A DNA stretch of 64,000 nt, from contig JAJLRJ010000002.1 in NCBI GenBank assembly GCA_024195265.1, positions 47,239,371 through 47,303,370 of the forward strand, read 5' to 3'. Shown piece after piece: positions 47,070-59,150 of this stretch. Positions within the stretch are counted from its first letter, which is position 1; every line of letters starts with the position of its first letter. The translations under genes and the position numbers were made by a program. Under the pieces are notes generated by a model. That model ran no database searches and had not been told where the DNA came from. It saw nothing but the letters and a program-made list of their open reading frames with translations. This DNA is from Dendrophyllia cribrosa. Its lineage: Eukaryota; Cnidaria; Anthozoa; Scleractinia; Dendrophylliidae.

Positions 47070-49354
47070 AACAGTTACTAAGTGCCGTAATGCTTAAATA
47101 AAAAAAATTATTATATCTCTTAGTTTATAATAGTACGCGCGGTATGATTGGTAAATTTTTCGGTCCTCCTCCTCCGCTTACAAAAGTTGTTTTCCACCAT
47201 AAAATTTATCCAGAATAAACGTTTGGAGCTACGTGTAAATGGGTTAACATGTTAAGTTACAAAATCTCTATTCGATGAAATTAAACTATATAACTTCAGC
47301 AAAAAATTAATTAGCCCGTAGCCGCGAATCAAAAAGCATTGACAATTTTCTCGAGTATAAAGCTTAGTACGTGCTTATTGTTTTGGTATTTAGCTTTTAG
47401 GCTGTAAGTTGTAAAAACTCTAGTAACTCGGCAAATTCGTTTAACTCTAACAATTTAATTCAGCATTGACACAATAGTACCTTTCTTCGTAAGAAAACTT
47501 CTCTATGAAAAACATAAAGCTGCAAAACAACTTGAAACGGCTTCCATCGGTAAACTGTATCATATAAGCTTAAGCTTAGTTTGATCAATTTCTTGACTAG
47601 TTATATAAAACTTAAGTTCAGAGTTATCGTTCGTGGCAGTGGCTCTAATAAGAACAAACTTGAAGCTACAGAATTACGCTGAAAGTGTATCTTGATTCCT
47701 CAGCGAAATTTTTGTCCTTGCAGTGGATTCCATGAAAACAATTTTTGCGTATTCGCAAATAGGCTCTTGCTGCAGCTCATGCTGAAAATTTGTCAGGTGC
47801 GTTTGAAATTCCAACTCATTCATGCACAATGTTTAGCATGAAGCCACTAAAGCACAACAAAAACCAAAAGCACCTTGCAGTTTTGATGAGGAGATATTTG
47901 CAGTCCTTTTTGAAGTTTGAGAGTTTCTTCGTTCACCTCTGTAGACCGAAATGTTGCCACATTTTCCAGTTTGACAAACACGTTTGTTTTGGCGATTGTA
48001 TCGCGGCGTTATCATTCTTCTTTTCCTCACTTGTCTTCACCAGTAACTAGGAATTCTTTTCAAAGAAAAATACCTTGTGTCCGGTTTCCTTCAACACATG
48101 GAAGAATAAATTAATTCGTTTATGTAGTTTTCACTCAAGAGCCACGCAATTTAGTTCACGACGAGTCGAGGACCGATCACACGCTACTTTTGAAAGCCAA
48201 TAACATTTGCTTTATAATGCTTTCTTGTGACGTAGTACGTCAGACAAATGAAGTAATCTATCTTTTGACTTGAAAGGTTTTCCTTTTTCTCCGATTTAGA
48301 GATATAATTAGCCTCATTTTTCTCGGTCCGTACCGTAAGTTACGGTTCGCGTGCGAGCCATAAATCGAGGAGAAAAAAATCGGTCCGTAACTTACGGTAC
48401 GGACCTCGAACTCGGCTAATAAGAGGCATTTAATTTAATGAACTACATATAAAATGTATATTGTGCATATTACGCAAAAGTATGTTCATATTCGCATTAC
48501 ACTGATATGAAATTAAGGTAATGAAAATAAACTATTCAGAGATACGGATTACTACTTTTAGGAAGTGCATGAGCAAGTCGTCACGTTTTAATCAAAATGG
48601 AACCGTTATTTGCAGGTTCTTACAAAAGCATAATATGCGTTTTGAGCTTTGGCTCAAATTGATAGAAATAAAAGCTCACATGACTCCATGAACGTTAGTT
48701 CGCAAAATTTTAGGCTGGCTCCAAGAATTCGTAAGTGGTCCGTATGGCAAAATTTTCACCATGCAGTAATTTGGTCAACGAATAGAGCGTTTGCACGTGA
48801 CGTCACGGCGGCCATATTGGTGTCCCAAAACAATGAAATGGCGGCCATATAGGTGTCCTAAACGAATCATATGGGACTTCAGCTCTATTATTTTTCAAAC
48901 ATTACCTATTGTTGTAGCTATACCACGCGCGATTTAGGAGTAACACTTATTCTTTTGTTAAAACAATAGAATATTAGAACACAAAAGAACGACAATACAT
49001 ATAATTTTACCTAATGCAATGAAGGTGTACAATGTACAATGGAGCTGACACCCTAAATCATATGGTTGTAGCAACCCAATACGGCCGCCGGTCACGTGAG
49101 TGAAATCACTCCACGGATATTTTCATCGTGGCCTAGTTTAGCCATTTCTTTCAAAGCAGATTTACTGAGTAGTAGTCAGTTTCTAGGCCTGTCCAAGTCT
49201 TTGTGAGGATATAATCAGGATAAGCCATAAAATGTTGTATGTCATGATTATAATATATTTGTTTTAACACTGCACGATAACGCGCTAAACTGTGCAATTC
49301 TGACTACGGCGTTCGTTATGTTTAGGAAAATTTTATAGTGTATCTGGGATTTAA
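47070..49354. other. Spacer with two MITEs, no gene
   Basis: A hairpin element at 48307-48421 (ATTAGCC … GGCTAAT, GGTCCGTACCGTAAG mirrored) and a GAGCGTTTGCACGTGACG MITE at 48785-49112 (TA at the left, second member of the family at 3415). The ORF at 47790 has no recognisable features. Confidence 0.5.
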
Positions 49355-50379
49355 GAGCAAATCCGTGCAAAAATCAAACATTACAAGGCAAAGTTAAAAA
49401 ACTAAAATTCGCTCTTCTTTTGCATACAGGTAGCCTTTAGTAAGTATACAATTGCTGTGTAGTTTTTTCCGTGAAAAACGTATTTGTTTCTGGGAAAACG
49501 AAAACATTAGTTTTCAGTCCGGGGTTCGATTTGGCGACACCAAACTGGCTTAAAATAAGTCATGATTCACTCGACTCGCGTATCAAAACTACTGCGCTAG
49601 AAAAAGCTGTCACAGCTTCAATTTGTTGTACAACTTGTCACAATCTAAATACCATGATTTCATAAAAATTAGATTAATCTAAGTATTCAAATGAAGTCAA
49701 AAGCTTATGGCTCCCCCGTTCTCCGTAAAACGGTAGGCGAAAAACAACGATAATTTTGAGCATGTGCCTTTGTTCAGAATTTCGTAATATTATAAATGGC
49801 AATACTAGAGATGACGATCTTTCAAAATATGTAAAGTTTAGTTTGGGGAAATGAATTTGGGATTTTTAAGAATTTGTTGAAAATCGTGAACGAAAGACGT
49901 AAAATCACGCCATCTTGTGTGTGCGTGACAAACTGAACAAAAACAAAAAAGTTTTTCCTTGAGAAATCTTGGCAACTGTGACGCCAAAAAACAAAAAAAC
50001 AATGAAAATATACAAACCTTAACTTGGATATGACATTTTTGAATGTCCATAGTGTTTCGTTTTGCCGTCTGTTCAATTTCATTTATGAAGTTTATCCGAT
50101 GAACAGTGAAGCCCGTAGCCACGATCAAAAACGCTTTTAAAAACTTTTTGTTGAATTCTTCGTAGCTCACTTTGCACTTTCGTATTCTTTATACTGTTGA
50201 TACAGTTTTTTTACCAGATTTCTGGCGGAAACTGTAAAAGGGCTGACAATAAAGCGAACTAGTTCAAGCATGTGTTCCCAGTTTTCCATCCTTGCATAAC
50301 CGTGAACCGTTTTGAGACTATATGCAAATTACGTCTCAAATTTGCATATCAGGCTGAGCAGACAGTCACGGTTGGTACA
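49355..50379. repeat. Left arm of a ~9.8-kb foldback structure
   Basis: Matches 58111-59150 in reverse complement over about 1 kb with scattered mismatches (e.g. GCTTGAACTAGTTC, ACAAGATGGCGTGATTTTA, CATTTCCCCAAACTAAACTT). On the minus strand an ORF starts at ATG 50289 (ENWEHMLELVRFIVSPFTVS) and, one frame over, continues SYEEFNKKF … ; the same broken ORF exists in the right arm. Confidence 0.8.
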
Positions 50380-51258
50380 TGGGTGGATAAGGTATTCATT
50401 GGGTCTTTTTGCCATATGTTTCATGTATTTTTTTTTAGAAACGCTTAATGCTAGCGCTATGTACAGTGCGGTATGCTTCAAGGCTCTGAACACTGTGCGA
50501 CTGCAGTACTGAACTAGAGAAAGCAGAACTTTCCCAAACGTTTTCTGTCCCATCTCTCCCAATGGGGTGCATGGGCCCTGAATACGACACCAGATGGTGT
50601 ATTGGACTATCATATATTGTACAAGCGACGTAGCACTCGCTTAAAGTGGAATGAAATTATGTATGTATGATAGATGGGAGGTACTGTTGTAATTGGAAGG
50701 TTTCAAATGAAACTGTTGTTGTTTGTTGTTGTTGTAAAAAACCCTAAGAATTCAGAACGCGGAAGATTCTTTGTTCCTTGGTTTCCTAATCTTCTTTCTA
50801 GGACCAGTAGTCCATAAGGGTGTTTTAGAGTTAAATGCCTTATAGCTCTCCTACATACACCAAAAAAATATCACATCAGTTTATTATTTCATTATAATGA
50901 CATTAATTAATTAATTGATTAGTTAATCAATTATATTTCTTAATGCTGTGCATGAAACGTGCCTTGCATTGTTTCTTTTCCGCTAGTTTTCAATGTGTTT
51001 TTAACTTCATTTTATTGTGTTTATTTTTTTTTCGTCAGCAATTTTTCACAGGAATTGATTTCTTATTGCCCCGACCTCCCCTTTAAAAAACAGAAAAAGG
51101 TAATACCAGAGCAAGGAATGAGCGGAAAGCGCGAGTCATGTATGTATCGGTTAAAGAGAAGATTAACCGAAATATTTCTTATTACAGCGCGAGGCGCGCT
51201 ACCGTGTCCACCAGACAAGATTTTTGACATTTTTTGACACTTTTTTGATTGATTAACA

Positions 51259-52068
51259 ATGAAGTCGCATTCGTTAAAGCCAATCAAAATCCAGCCGTCG
51301 CGACATTTGACAAGTTGTTCCCGCCCTCTAAAGGGACTCGCACTCCGAAGAGTTCGAGAATTGAACATGAAATACAACGTGAAAGTCGAATACGGGCCCG
51401 AAAAGTTCGTAAAATTCAATGTAGAGGCAGAGATATCAGATGGGGTGGTAAAAAAGTACTCATTCTGTGACCTGGTTGAAGATATACGAAAACGGTGCAA
51501 TAGTTTGAAATACAGCCCGATACGAATTCGATATGAGGACGAAGATGGTGACTTTGTAAACTTGAACGACGAGGACGAAGAAAACTTCAAGGAAATGTTT
51601 GTTCGCGCATCTTCCGTAGAAGGTTTGGTTGGTAGGATACGGCTAAAAGTCTCTGAGCTCGACTCTCCTGCTGTTCAGCAACTGTCAGACTCGGTGAAAA
51701 GCAGGAAACGCGACGAGACTCGACAAGAAATTGAAAACCCGGGAGAAAATCGTTCGACCCCGCGAAGGAATGCAATGCTTGGCCCTCGTTCTCTCGAACA
51801 GAGCTTTGAAGAAGCCACATGTTCCTCAAAATCATCTGGACAGTCTCCGCTAGATCACGTGAAAGCGGAGATGAAAGAGAACATGGAAATAAAGAAGGTG
51901 ATGTTGTCTAGTGCTCAAGAGGAACTCCAGAAACTCAGTCGCAAGAATGATTCTCTAACTCCACTTTCGGCAGTACGAGCACGGGTTGATGATACTTCAG
52001 AAAGCACTGAGCGGAAAAGTGCCGGACTTTACCGAGAGCGAGGACTGGCGATTGCCTATGTTGATTGA
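51259..52068 (+). CDS. PB1-domain protein (p62/SQSTM1-type PB1), transposon-borne
   Basis: Single 269-codon ORF starting 15-20 bases inside the end of the left TIR. A second ATG at codon 37 (MKYNVKV) starts exactly at the domain, so the true start is open. PB1 spans about residues 37-130: basic cluster VVKKYSFCDL (63-72) on the second strand, then the acidic OPCA motif YEDEDGDFVNLNDEDEE (92-108). Having both makes it a mixed type I/II PB1, able to make head-to-tail chains in known families. Residues 133-195 are Ser/Arg-rich and disordered; 199-231 are a predicted coiled coil (VKAEMKENMEIKKV). No ZZ, LIR or UBA region of autophagy receptors is seen. AATAAA at 52336. It has no introns, which fits capture as a copied transcript. 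Confidence 0.75.
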   Translation: MKSHSLKPIKIQPSRHLTSCSRPLKGLALRRVRELNMKYNVKVEYGPEKFVKFNVEAEISDGVVKKYSFCDLVEDIRKRCNSLKYSPIRIRYEDEDGDFVNLNDEDEENFKEMFVRASSVEGLVGRIRLKVSELDSPAVQQLSDSVKSRKRDETRQEIENPGENRSTPRRNAMLGPRSLEQSFEEATCSSKSSGQSPLDHVKAEMKENMEIKKVMLSSAQEELQKLSRKNDSLTPLSAVRARVDDTSESTERKSAGLYRERGLAIAYVD

Positions 52069-52468
52069 ACAATACCGAGGTCGAAATGTCGATGTTTACA
52101 TGGACAAAGCTGTTTAGTTGATCTTTACAAGTAATACCACAGTCAAAGGAGACAGTAGTTTTGTAATGTTGAACAATATTTATTCCGGCCTTGAAGCAGA
52201 ACAACATGTAGTACGTGATCATGTTGCGTTTGTTTTTGTTGACATTGTATTGATTTACATTTGACTATATTTTTCGCTGAACCCACTTCTTAGGGTTAGC
52301 AGATGTAAACACAAGGCATGTACATGGATATCAAGGAATAAATGTTAACGTTCATTTGTTCTGGAAGCAGCTGCAGTATGAAGAAATATATTTGTTTTGA
52401 ATTTACGGCTAAATGGTGTAAAAAGCTTCGTGACCTTTTATTGACCTCACCGGTGTGCACTTTATATA

Positions 52469-52958
52469 CCTTATTACATGAAATTTTGGCGACACTTAAA
52501 TTTAGCGAATTTAGCGATTTTTCTAAAAATCGCTAAATTAAAATGCACCAAAATTAAGTGTCGCTAAATTTAAATCGTCGCTAAATTAAAGTGAGTACAA
52601 TATGAAATTCCGCCATCTGGTCAGTTTCACACAATCATGCTGTTTACGTGTATCGGATGTCTCGTGCACATATCAGTCATTTCAGCTTGACAACTGAAAT
52701 GGATTCTTCGCTAGTATTAAATTTTGCATTCCCGTATGGACTCCGCGGATTCTACGTTTACAAAGAGCTGTGGAATCCTAGAATAAATGAAAAGCTCGAC
52801 ACAATTCACAATTCGCCAAAGTTTCAGTTCGTGAAATCGCGAAAATTAAGTGACTTATGTTCCAAAATTTACGAAAAATCGCTAAATTCAAGTGCCGCTA
52901 AATATGGATTTTTCAAAATCGCTAAATTAACGTGTCGCCAAAATTTCATGTAATAAGG
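52469..52958. mobile_element. TA-flanked MITE, CCTTATTACATGAAATTTTG ends
   Basis: Perfect 29-base TIR ending GGCGACAC, flanked by TA. The interior is packed with CGCTAAATT words in both orientations. Nested in the Tc1/mariner element. Confidence 0.9.
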
Positions 52959-53351
52959 TAGCTGTGCAGAGAAATTATCCAAAAATGCAGCTCACTGAAA
53001 TACACTCCTAGGATTAAGTCTATAGTGCTACCTGGACATTTTTAGTCGATTGGGAACGCGACACTAACAAATGCGTTTCCCCGCTGGAAATGAGAAATAC
53101 TAGCTCATGTTTTCCCACTTAGTGCAGCCCAAAGTTGCTATAAATATGACAATGCATTTATGGGATTTATTGCCCGCTTGAAAGTCCATGTTTTTTCTAT
53201 TTCTATAAAGTGATACAGTACTCGTATACTTGGATGTTCAATGAGGAAGTCTATCTATATGCAGTGACGGGTATGGTGTTTGCACAATAATACTTTGTTC
53301 ACACAAGATAACCGCAATTTCTGAAATAGCTCGCAGAGTTCTCCGGTGTTA

Positions 53352-56300
53352 TGCACCAGTCAATGTAAATCCCCGCCCCCCCAACCCCGGGGATTAGGCG
53401 GAGATTAGGCATTTGCTGTTCCAATGAGAACTAATGCCCCACTATACAGGGCTTTTCAGTCTGTCAAATGCCCCGCCCTTTGTTAGATCATACCTAAAAA
53501 TTACATCTACTTGCACAAATCTTTTCTTTTTTCATCTTTTCTTGCTGTTTTTCTTTTACTTTTTCTCGTTTTTTTTTTCGATGTGACAATTTTTTACAAT
53601 AGGTACTAGTGAGCGGCTTACAGCAACGAATCTTGTTTTAAAACTGCTTTTCTTATCCGACCGGTTTCGTGTGATTACTACACACTTCGTCAGGAATTAA
53701 ACGAGATAATATGAGAAACTTATTTTGTACCTTAACTTCACAGTACAAATCACGTTCCGTGTAGGGTGTGAACAAAAACACCCACAAGCAATACGAAAAT
53801 CCTGCTGGTTTAATGCATAATTTTGTTGCTCATGGATTTAACGTTAAAAAGAAATTTAAAGCTGAAATGAAAAAAAAAATTGTCATAGCCAAAAATACAA
53901 AATTAAAACTCTCTACAATCCATTCATCTAAAACATATTTTAATTTGCAAAATGCGATCATAAAACAATCAATAACTTCCGTAAAAATGCAAGGACCACT
54001 TGAACAAACAGTAGCAAAATGTAGCTGGATCTTTAAATCTTTAAATCTGGATTTGAACAAATCCAGAAAGTAAATTCCAGGTAGTACAGCCCTGGAAACA
54101 GCACCTAACACGAAAGAAACTAACAGGATACCAGTTGTAGTAACATTCAATCCAGCCCTCCCTAACATACCTAAAGTTATTCAAAGAAATGACAACATCC
54201 TTCATTCTTCTAAAAGATGCAAAGAAGCATTCCTTTTCCCTCCTTTGATTTCCTACCGCAGATCCAAGAATTTGCGTGACATTCTTGCATTCTTGTCAGA
54301 GCTGTACACCGCAGACCATCCCTTCAAACACCAGGAATTTTCCGTTGTAACAGAAATCGGTGTAAAACATGTCCTTTTATCAAACAAGGAACCATGTTTT
54401 ACACCTTCTTCTCTACAGGTGCACATCCACTAACGTCGTCTATATCATCCAATGCGCCAAATGCCATACATCGGTGAGACAAAACGACAAGTCAGCGATC
54501 GATTTGGGGAACATAAAGATAGACGTGCAGTTGAAGAAAGAACATCAGGATCAACCGACTGCCGTGTCAGATCACTTTGCTCTCACCGGACATTCCATTA
54601 CCGACCTCCAAATCATCCCATTAGAACTCATTAATTCTAATAGAGACATGATCCGTAAAGCGGGAGAATCATATTTAATCACTATAGCCAATACACTTGA
54701 ACCTAATGGCATGAACAGACGCAACGAAATTTATTCTTCCGCATATTTATTGTTATAATCATTATTGTTATAATCATTGCGTCGACGAAGGAGACGCTTC
54801 CTAATCTTGTCGGCTAAGCGGAACGAATCGAGAAATGTGTCGGTACCAAATCTGCGCCATTTTGAAACGTCACAATAGTATCCAGCATCGCGTGGAAATC
54901 AGGCATCATCCTGGGGAGCTGGGGTTCCGAAATGTCACATGTGAATAATCTATTTGTCTTGATTTAGTTTCGGCTATTTTCCCGATTTTGGAATCGTACG
55001 GCTCAATATTTCAATGCCTAGTAAAAGTACGCAGTGGAAAAATTGGACGAAGGTTCTTCTCCGGACCAAGTAAGTTGTTGGGTCTCTTTGGAATCAAGCA
55101 AGAAGTTACAGATTTTCCTCGCTGCCGTTCTGGTATGTTTTGAATGTTCTATCTTGATTTTGCTGTGGTTCTCTGCCTGATTTGGGAAGCTTTCACCTAA
55201 ATACCGACGTCGTTCTTCGCGATGTTCTACGGTACGGTGCAATTCGCTTATGTCTTGTAGCAATAATTCACTGACCGGCCGCGCCAGGCGAACGCAGATA
55301 ATTTAACTTTATAGTGCTCGAAATTGCGCCTGTATCGGGCGCATTTGCGACTAAAGATTTCGCAGTTTTGTGACTAAAATTTGTCTAGCTAATAAAGGAA
55401 TTATATTCAACAGTCTTGTGTCTTACTTGCAATTGGTAGTTGTAATTTTATCCGAAAAATCTTGCGAAATTTCACGTTGAATGTTGCGTGACTTAAACGT
55501 CGAAATTTCTCATTTCCGGTTCCGGTATTGGTACATGTACTGAGGAGTATGATTTCAGAATCGGAGAAATAACCGAAATGAAATCAAGACAAATATACTA
55601 TTTATATGTCGGAAAAATCTGAGACCTTTCGGAGTACACGGCACGGCAGGATTTTGCCCGATTCCACGGCGATAGCGTGAATTTGTTTGATGACGGCCCG
55701 ACGTTTTTGCCTGCGTGACATATCTCGCGACATAGCCCTTTTCAGCAGTGGCTGAATTAATTCATGAAACTGAGGTACTAGGCTAAGACGAGGTGCCACG
55801 GGATAAGGAGACGCACTATAATCTATGATTACTACTAGTTACTAGTCGTTTCTAATTTATTAGCCTATCATGTGTCAGCGTTTTATTTTAGCCCCTTTTT
55901 AAATATTGTAACAATTTGTTTCCATCTTCACTTAGCTTTCTTAGCCCCTGATGAAGGTTAGTTTTGTCTAATCGAAATATCAGGCAAATATTATAAAAAG
56001 AAATCAAACGAATTTGCTGTCTGATCAACCTTGCATGTTAAATTTTTTTTTTTAAATCAATACCACGCCAAGACGCTTCAAGGTCATCCACGAAGCCTTC
56101 CGGCTAGAATAAAGAGGTATTTATTTCTACCAAACAATGAAAAGCCATACCTTAAACAGTCTGCAAGTCGTCCGCAAGAAGTTCAACGATTCCACGAGGT
56201 TAAATGAGCCAAAACGGTCAGCAGTTTTCATGTCTAATCCCGACCCAATCTCCGCTGAAATCATCACAACGCTCCAAATAGGGCTAATGCCCCGCTCATC

Positions 56301-56384
56301 GAAGCACGATTGTGTGCCAAATGCCCCGCTAATCCCCGCATAGTCCCGGGGTTGGGGGCGCGGGGATTTACATTGACTGGTGCA
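53352..56384. mobile_element. 3.0-kb TIR element with TTA/TAA target duplication inside the transposase gene
   Basis: Ends TGCACCAGTCAATGTAAATC in mirror, followed by CCCCGC..CCCCAACCCCGG; TTA flanks at 53349-53351 and 56385-56387. The 3-bp TWA duplication points to the PIF/Harbinger group. No Harbinger transposase is seen; the interior holds a Penelope fragment (54100-54758) and non-coding DNA. Confidence 0.85.
54090..54758 (+). pseudogene. Penelope-like element: RT tail and GIY-YIG endonuclease, frameshifted
   Basis: VTFNPALPNIPKVIQ, LHSSKRCKEAFLFPPLISYR and SKNLRDILAF are the connector that follows the reverse transcriptase in Penelope-like elements. Then NVVYIIQCAKCH, one frame over PYIGETKRQVSDRFGEHKDR, and back again AVSDHFALTGHS … NRDMIRKAGESYLI, together a GIY-YIG nuclease. 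At least two frameshifts make it inactive. CCTGATGAAGG with CGAAATATCAGG at 55946-55985 looks like the matching 3' untranslated repeat. Confidence 0.75.
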
Positions 56385-58110
56385 TTATGTTGCCAATTGC
56401 TTCCCCAATAGCGATTTCTGTTTCGTCCATCGCCAGTCGCTGGTGTCGCTTGAGAAACTGCTTGATTTGGTTGAAGCAATATTCACAGCTGTTGAGGTGG
56501 GGAGAGTAGAGCGGTTGGTAAATCAGAGCAACTCCGCAGGCGTCAAGCATATTTCTTAGCAATGGTTCTACATCATGGGCGTGATGAAACCCGCAGTTAT
56601 CCATCACCACTGCGTTACCGCGTTCTAATGCAGCACTACCATCTGGGCGCTCTACCGGTAAAGCCTGGTCGAAAAAATTGAGAAGTTCTAGGCCATTTGA
56701 AGGTCCTTGAATGATATTGAAAAAGTCAACGCCAACAACAGAATGAAGCAAATTTACTGTGTATGTCGCGTTGGATGCGTAGCGCTGTATTTCTATTGCT
56801 CTTTCTCCTTTCGGTGCGCTTCCATATTTTCTGTTTCCTGTAGTTTTTATGACACTAGACTCGTCAAAAAAGTGTATCTGGTTTGCGCGATATTGAGAAA
56901 CTTCTTGCAGGTACTGGTTCACTCTATTCAAAGTTTCAGGATTTTCCGCCTCGAGAGGAGAAACCGTCAACTTTTTCGCTGTAAACAACAAGTCTTGTCG
57001 GAGTCGGCGGTTGATTTGATAGTGCTCAGGCAAGTCAACTGGATGCACGATTCCATCCAAAAGCAATCTTTCTTGGATCTTGGAGGCGTAAATACTTGGT
57101 TTCAGACGTTTTTGCAATTCAATGTATTCGAGAACTGGAGTATCAATCTTACGTTTCGCAAACGTTGTTCTCGGTACCGGAAGAGATGAATTAGTTTGCT
57201 CATAGTTCAGAACCACTTTATTGACGTAACTGTGACTAACTCGCACTTCTCTCGCAATCGCTCGCGGACCAAAACCTTCATGGTTCAAATCTAAAATCCG
57301 TTCGCGAATGAGGGTAGGATGAGATCTTCCGTTATCGTATAAGCCTCCGTTTTGGTTGATACGCACTTGTATGTTTGCTGAAATAAAACGTTTATAATAT
57401 TTGTCAGTCGCACTTGGATGAATATTACAAAGAAACGAAATTTAGAATCGCTGAGTCGATATCATTTTGATAACTTACGAATATTGTGAAGCATTCTTTT
57501 TGCAGTATCGATACACGAAAACCCGCCATTACCCTTCCCGCTTCTTTTCAGCAGGCCAGACTGGCTCCGCCTCCTCGTCAAAAAAATGTCAAAAAAATGT
57601 CAAAAAAATGTCAAAAATCTTGTCTGGTGGACACGGTAGCGCGCCTCGCGCTGTAAAACGCAGGACAATGAAGGAGGGATGTTCCTCTCACAACTAAAGC
57701 ATTGTCTATTGTCACACTTTAGAAATGAAACTAGGGCTGGCCTGTCTTTGTTGTTGATTTACTATAGCAGTCCAATCAGATACCAGAAGCGAAAGTAGAA
57801 GACTTTATAAAACTCTTAAAATAAAAACAATATCAAGTAAATGGATCAAAATTACTTAATCTTTGTACCTGCGTTCTCGTTTTAAGATTATTTGTGTAGC
57901 TTAACATGTGAAATCCAGGCCGACAAGATCCACCCCAACCCAGCCCCACCCATGTAAGAAATATTGGTTTTCTGTCAATACTGTATTTTAAAACCCACGA
58001 GATCTCTTTCCTGCTTTGAACTGTATTAATTGAAGACTTCCGAACAACACTCGTCAAACTTAAAAAAAAAAATATATGGAATTTTGGCCACCAAGAATAC
58101 CACCCTGTGT

Positions 58111-59150
58111 TACCAACCGTGACGAACGCTTGCTCAGCCTGATATGCAAGTTTCAATTCAGGCGTAATTTGCATACGGTCTCAAAATGGTTCACGGTTTG
58201 CAAGGATGGAAAACTGGAAACACATGCTTGAACTAGTTCACTTTATTGTGAGCCCTTTTACAGTTTCCACCAGAAAAAAATGTATCAACAGTATAAAGAG
58301 TACGAAAGTGCAAAGTGAGCTACGAAGAATTCAGCGAATAAAGCGTTTTTTATCGTGGCCACGGGCTTCACTGATCTTCACTGTTAATGATAAACTTCAC
58401 GAATGAAATTAAACAGACGGCAAAACTAAACATTTTGGACATTCAAGAATGTCATATACAAGTTAAGGTTTGTATATTTCCATTGTTTTTTGGCGTCAGA
58501 GTTTAATTGCCAAGATTTCTCAAGGAAAAACGTTCTAAGTGTTTTTGTTGTTGGTCACGCATACACAAGATGGCGTGATTTTATGTCTTTCGTTCACGAT
58601 TTTCAACAAATTCTTAAAAATCCCAAATTCATTTCCCCAAACTAAACTTTACATATTTTGAAAGATCGTCAATTCTGGTATTGTCATTCTTAATATTACG
58701 AAATTCTGAACAAAGGCACCCGCTCAAAATCATTGTTGTTTTTCGCCTACCGTTTTACGGAGCACGGGAGAGCCATAAGCTTTTGGCTTCCCTTGAATAC
58801 TTAGATTAATCCAATTTTTATGAAATCATGGTGTTTAGTCTATGACAAGTTATGCAACAAATTGGAACTATGACAGCTTTTTCTAGCGCAGTAGTTTTGA
58901 TACGCGAGTCGAGTGAATCATGACTTATTTCAACCCTGTTTGCATGTGTTTGGGATTGCCAAATAGTGCCCTGAGATGATACCGACTTTCTTCGTTTTTA
59001 TCGAAAACAAATAGATATTTCAAGGAAAAAACTACATGGCATTCATGTACTTACTATAGACTATCTATATGCAAAAGAGAAGCGAATTTGATTTTTTTCA
59101 GCTTTACCGAAGATTTGCGATTTTGTTTGATTCTTGCACGGATCTGCTCT
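58111..59150. repeat. Right arm of the ~9.8-kb foldback structure
   Basis: Reverse-complement partner of 49355-50379. ATG at 58206 starts the same ENWKHMLELVHFIVSPF ORF as the left arm, then breaks. Between this arm and the Tc1/mariner element lie about 450 bases (57656-58110) without a counterpart on the left. Confidence 0.8.

Larger units (their letters stand above)
53299..57494 (-). pseudogene. Tc1/mariner (DD38E) transposase, interrupted by a 3-kb element
   Basis: Two coding exons on the minus strand: 57494-57479 (ATG, five codons, donor GTAAGT, phase 1) and from 57377 (acceptor TTTTATTTCAG). The N-terminus has paired-type helix-turn-helix sequence (GFGPRAIAREVRVSHSYVNK). Counting from GTG 57366, the catalytic residues are D168 (HFFDES), D256 (VVMDN) and E295 (YSPHLNSCEY), with 38 residues between D and E, against 34 in canonical Tc1. 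At 56387 the frame runs into the end of a 3-kb insertion and stops after MHQSM. Removing that insertion with one TTA copy continues the frame at 53351 into a typical Tc1 C-terminus (SYFRNCGYLV) and a stop at 53299. The element must be mobilised by other copies. Confidence 0.85.
51185..57653. mobile_element. Tc1/mariner-type transposon with a PB1-domain passenger ORF
   Basis: TIR CAGCGCGAGGCGCGCTACCG continuing through GTCCACCAGACAAG and GACATTTTT-type repeats, in mirror at both ends, with TA directly outside each (51183-51184 and 57654-57655). It contains the DD38E transposase (- strand, next to the right TIR), the PB1 ORF (+ strand, next to the left TIR), a TA-flanked MITE (52469-52958) and a 3-kb TTA-flanked insertion (53352-56384). 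Without the two nested elements it is about 2.9 kb. Confidence 0.88.
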
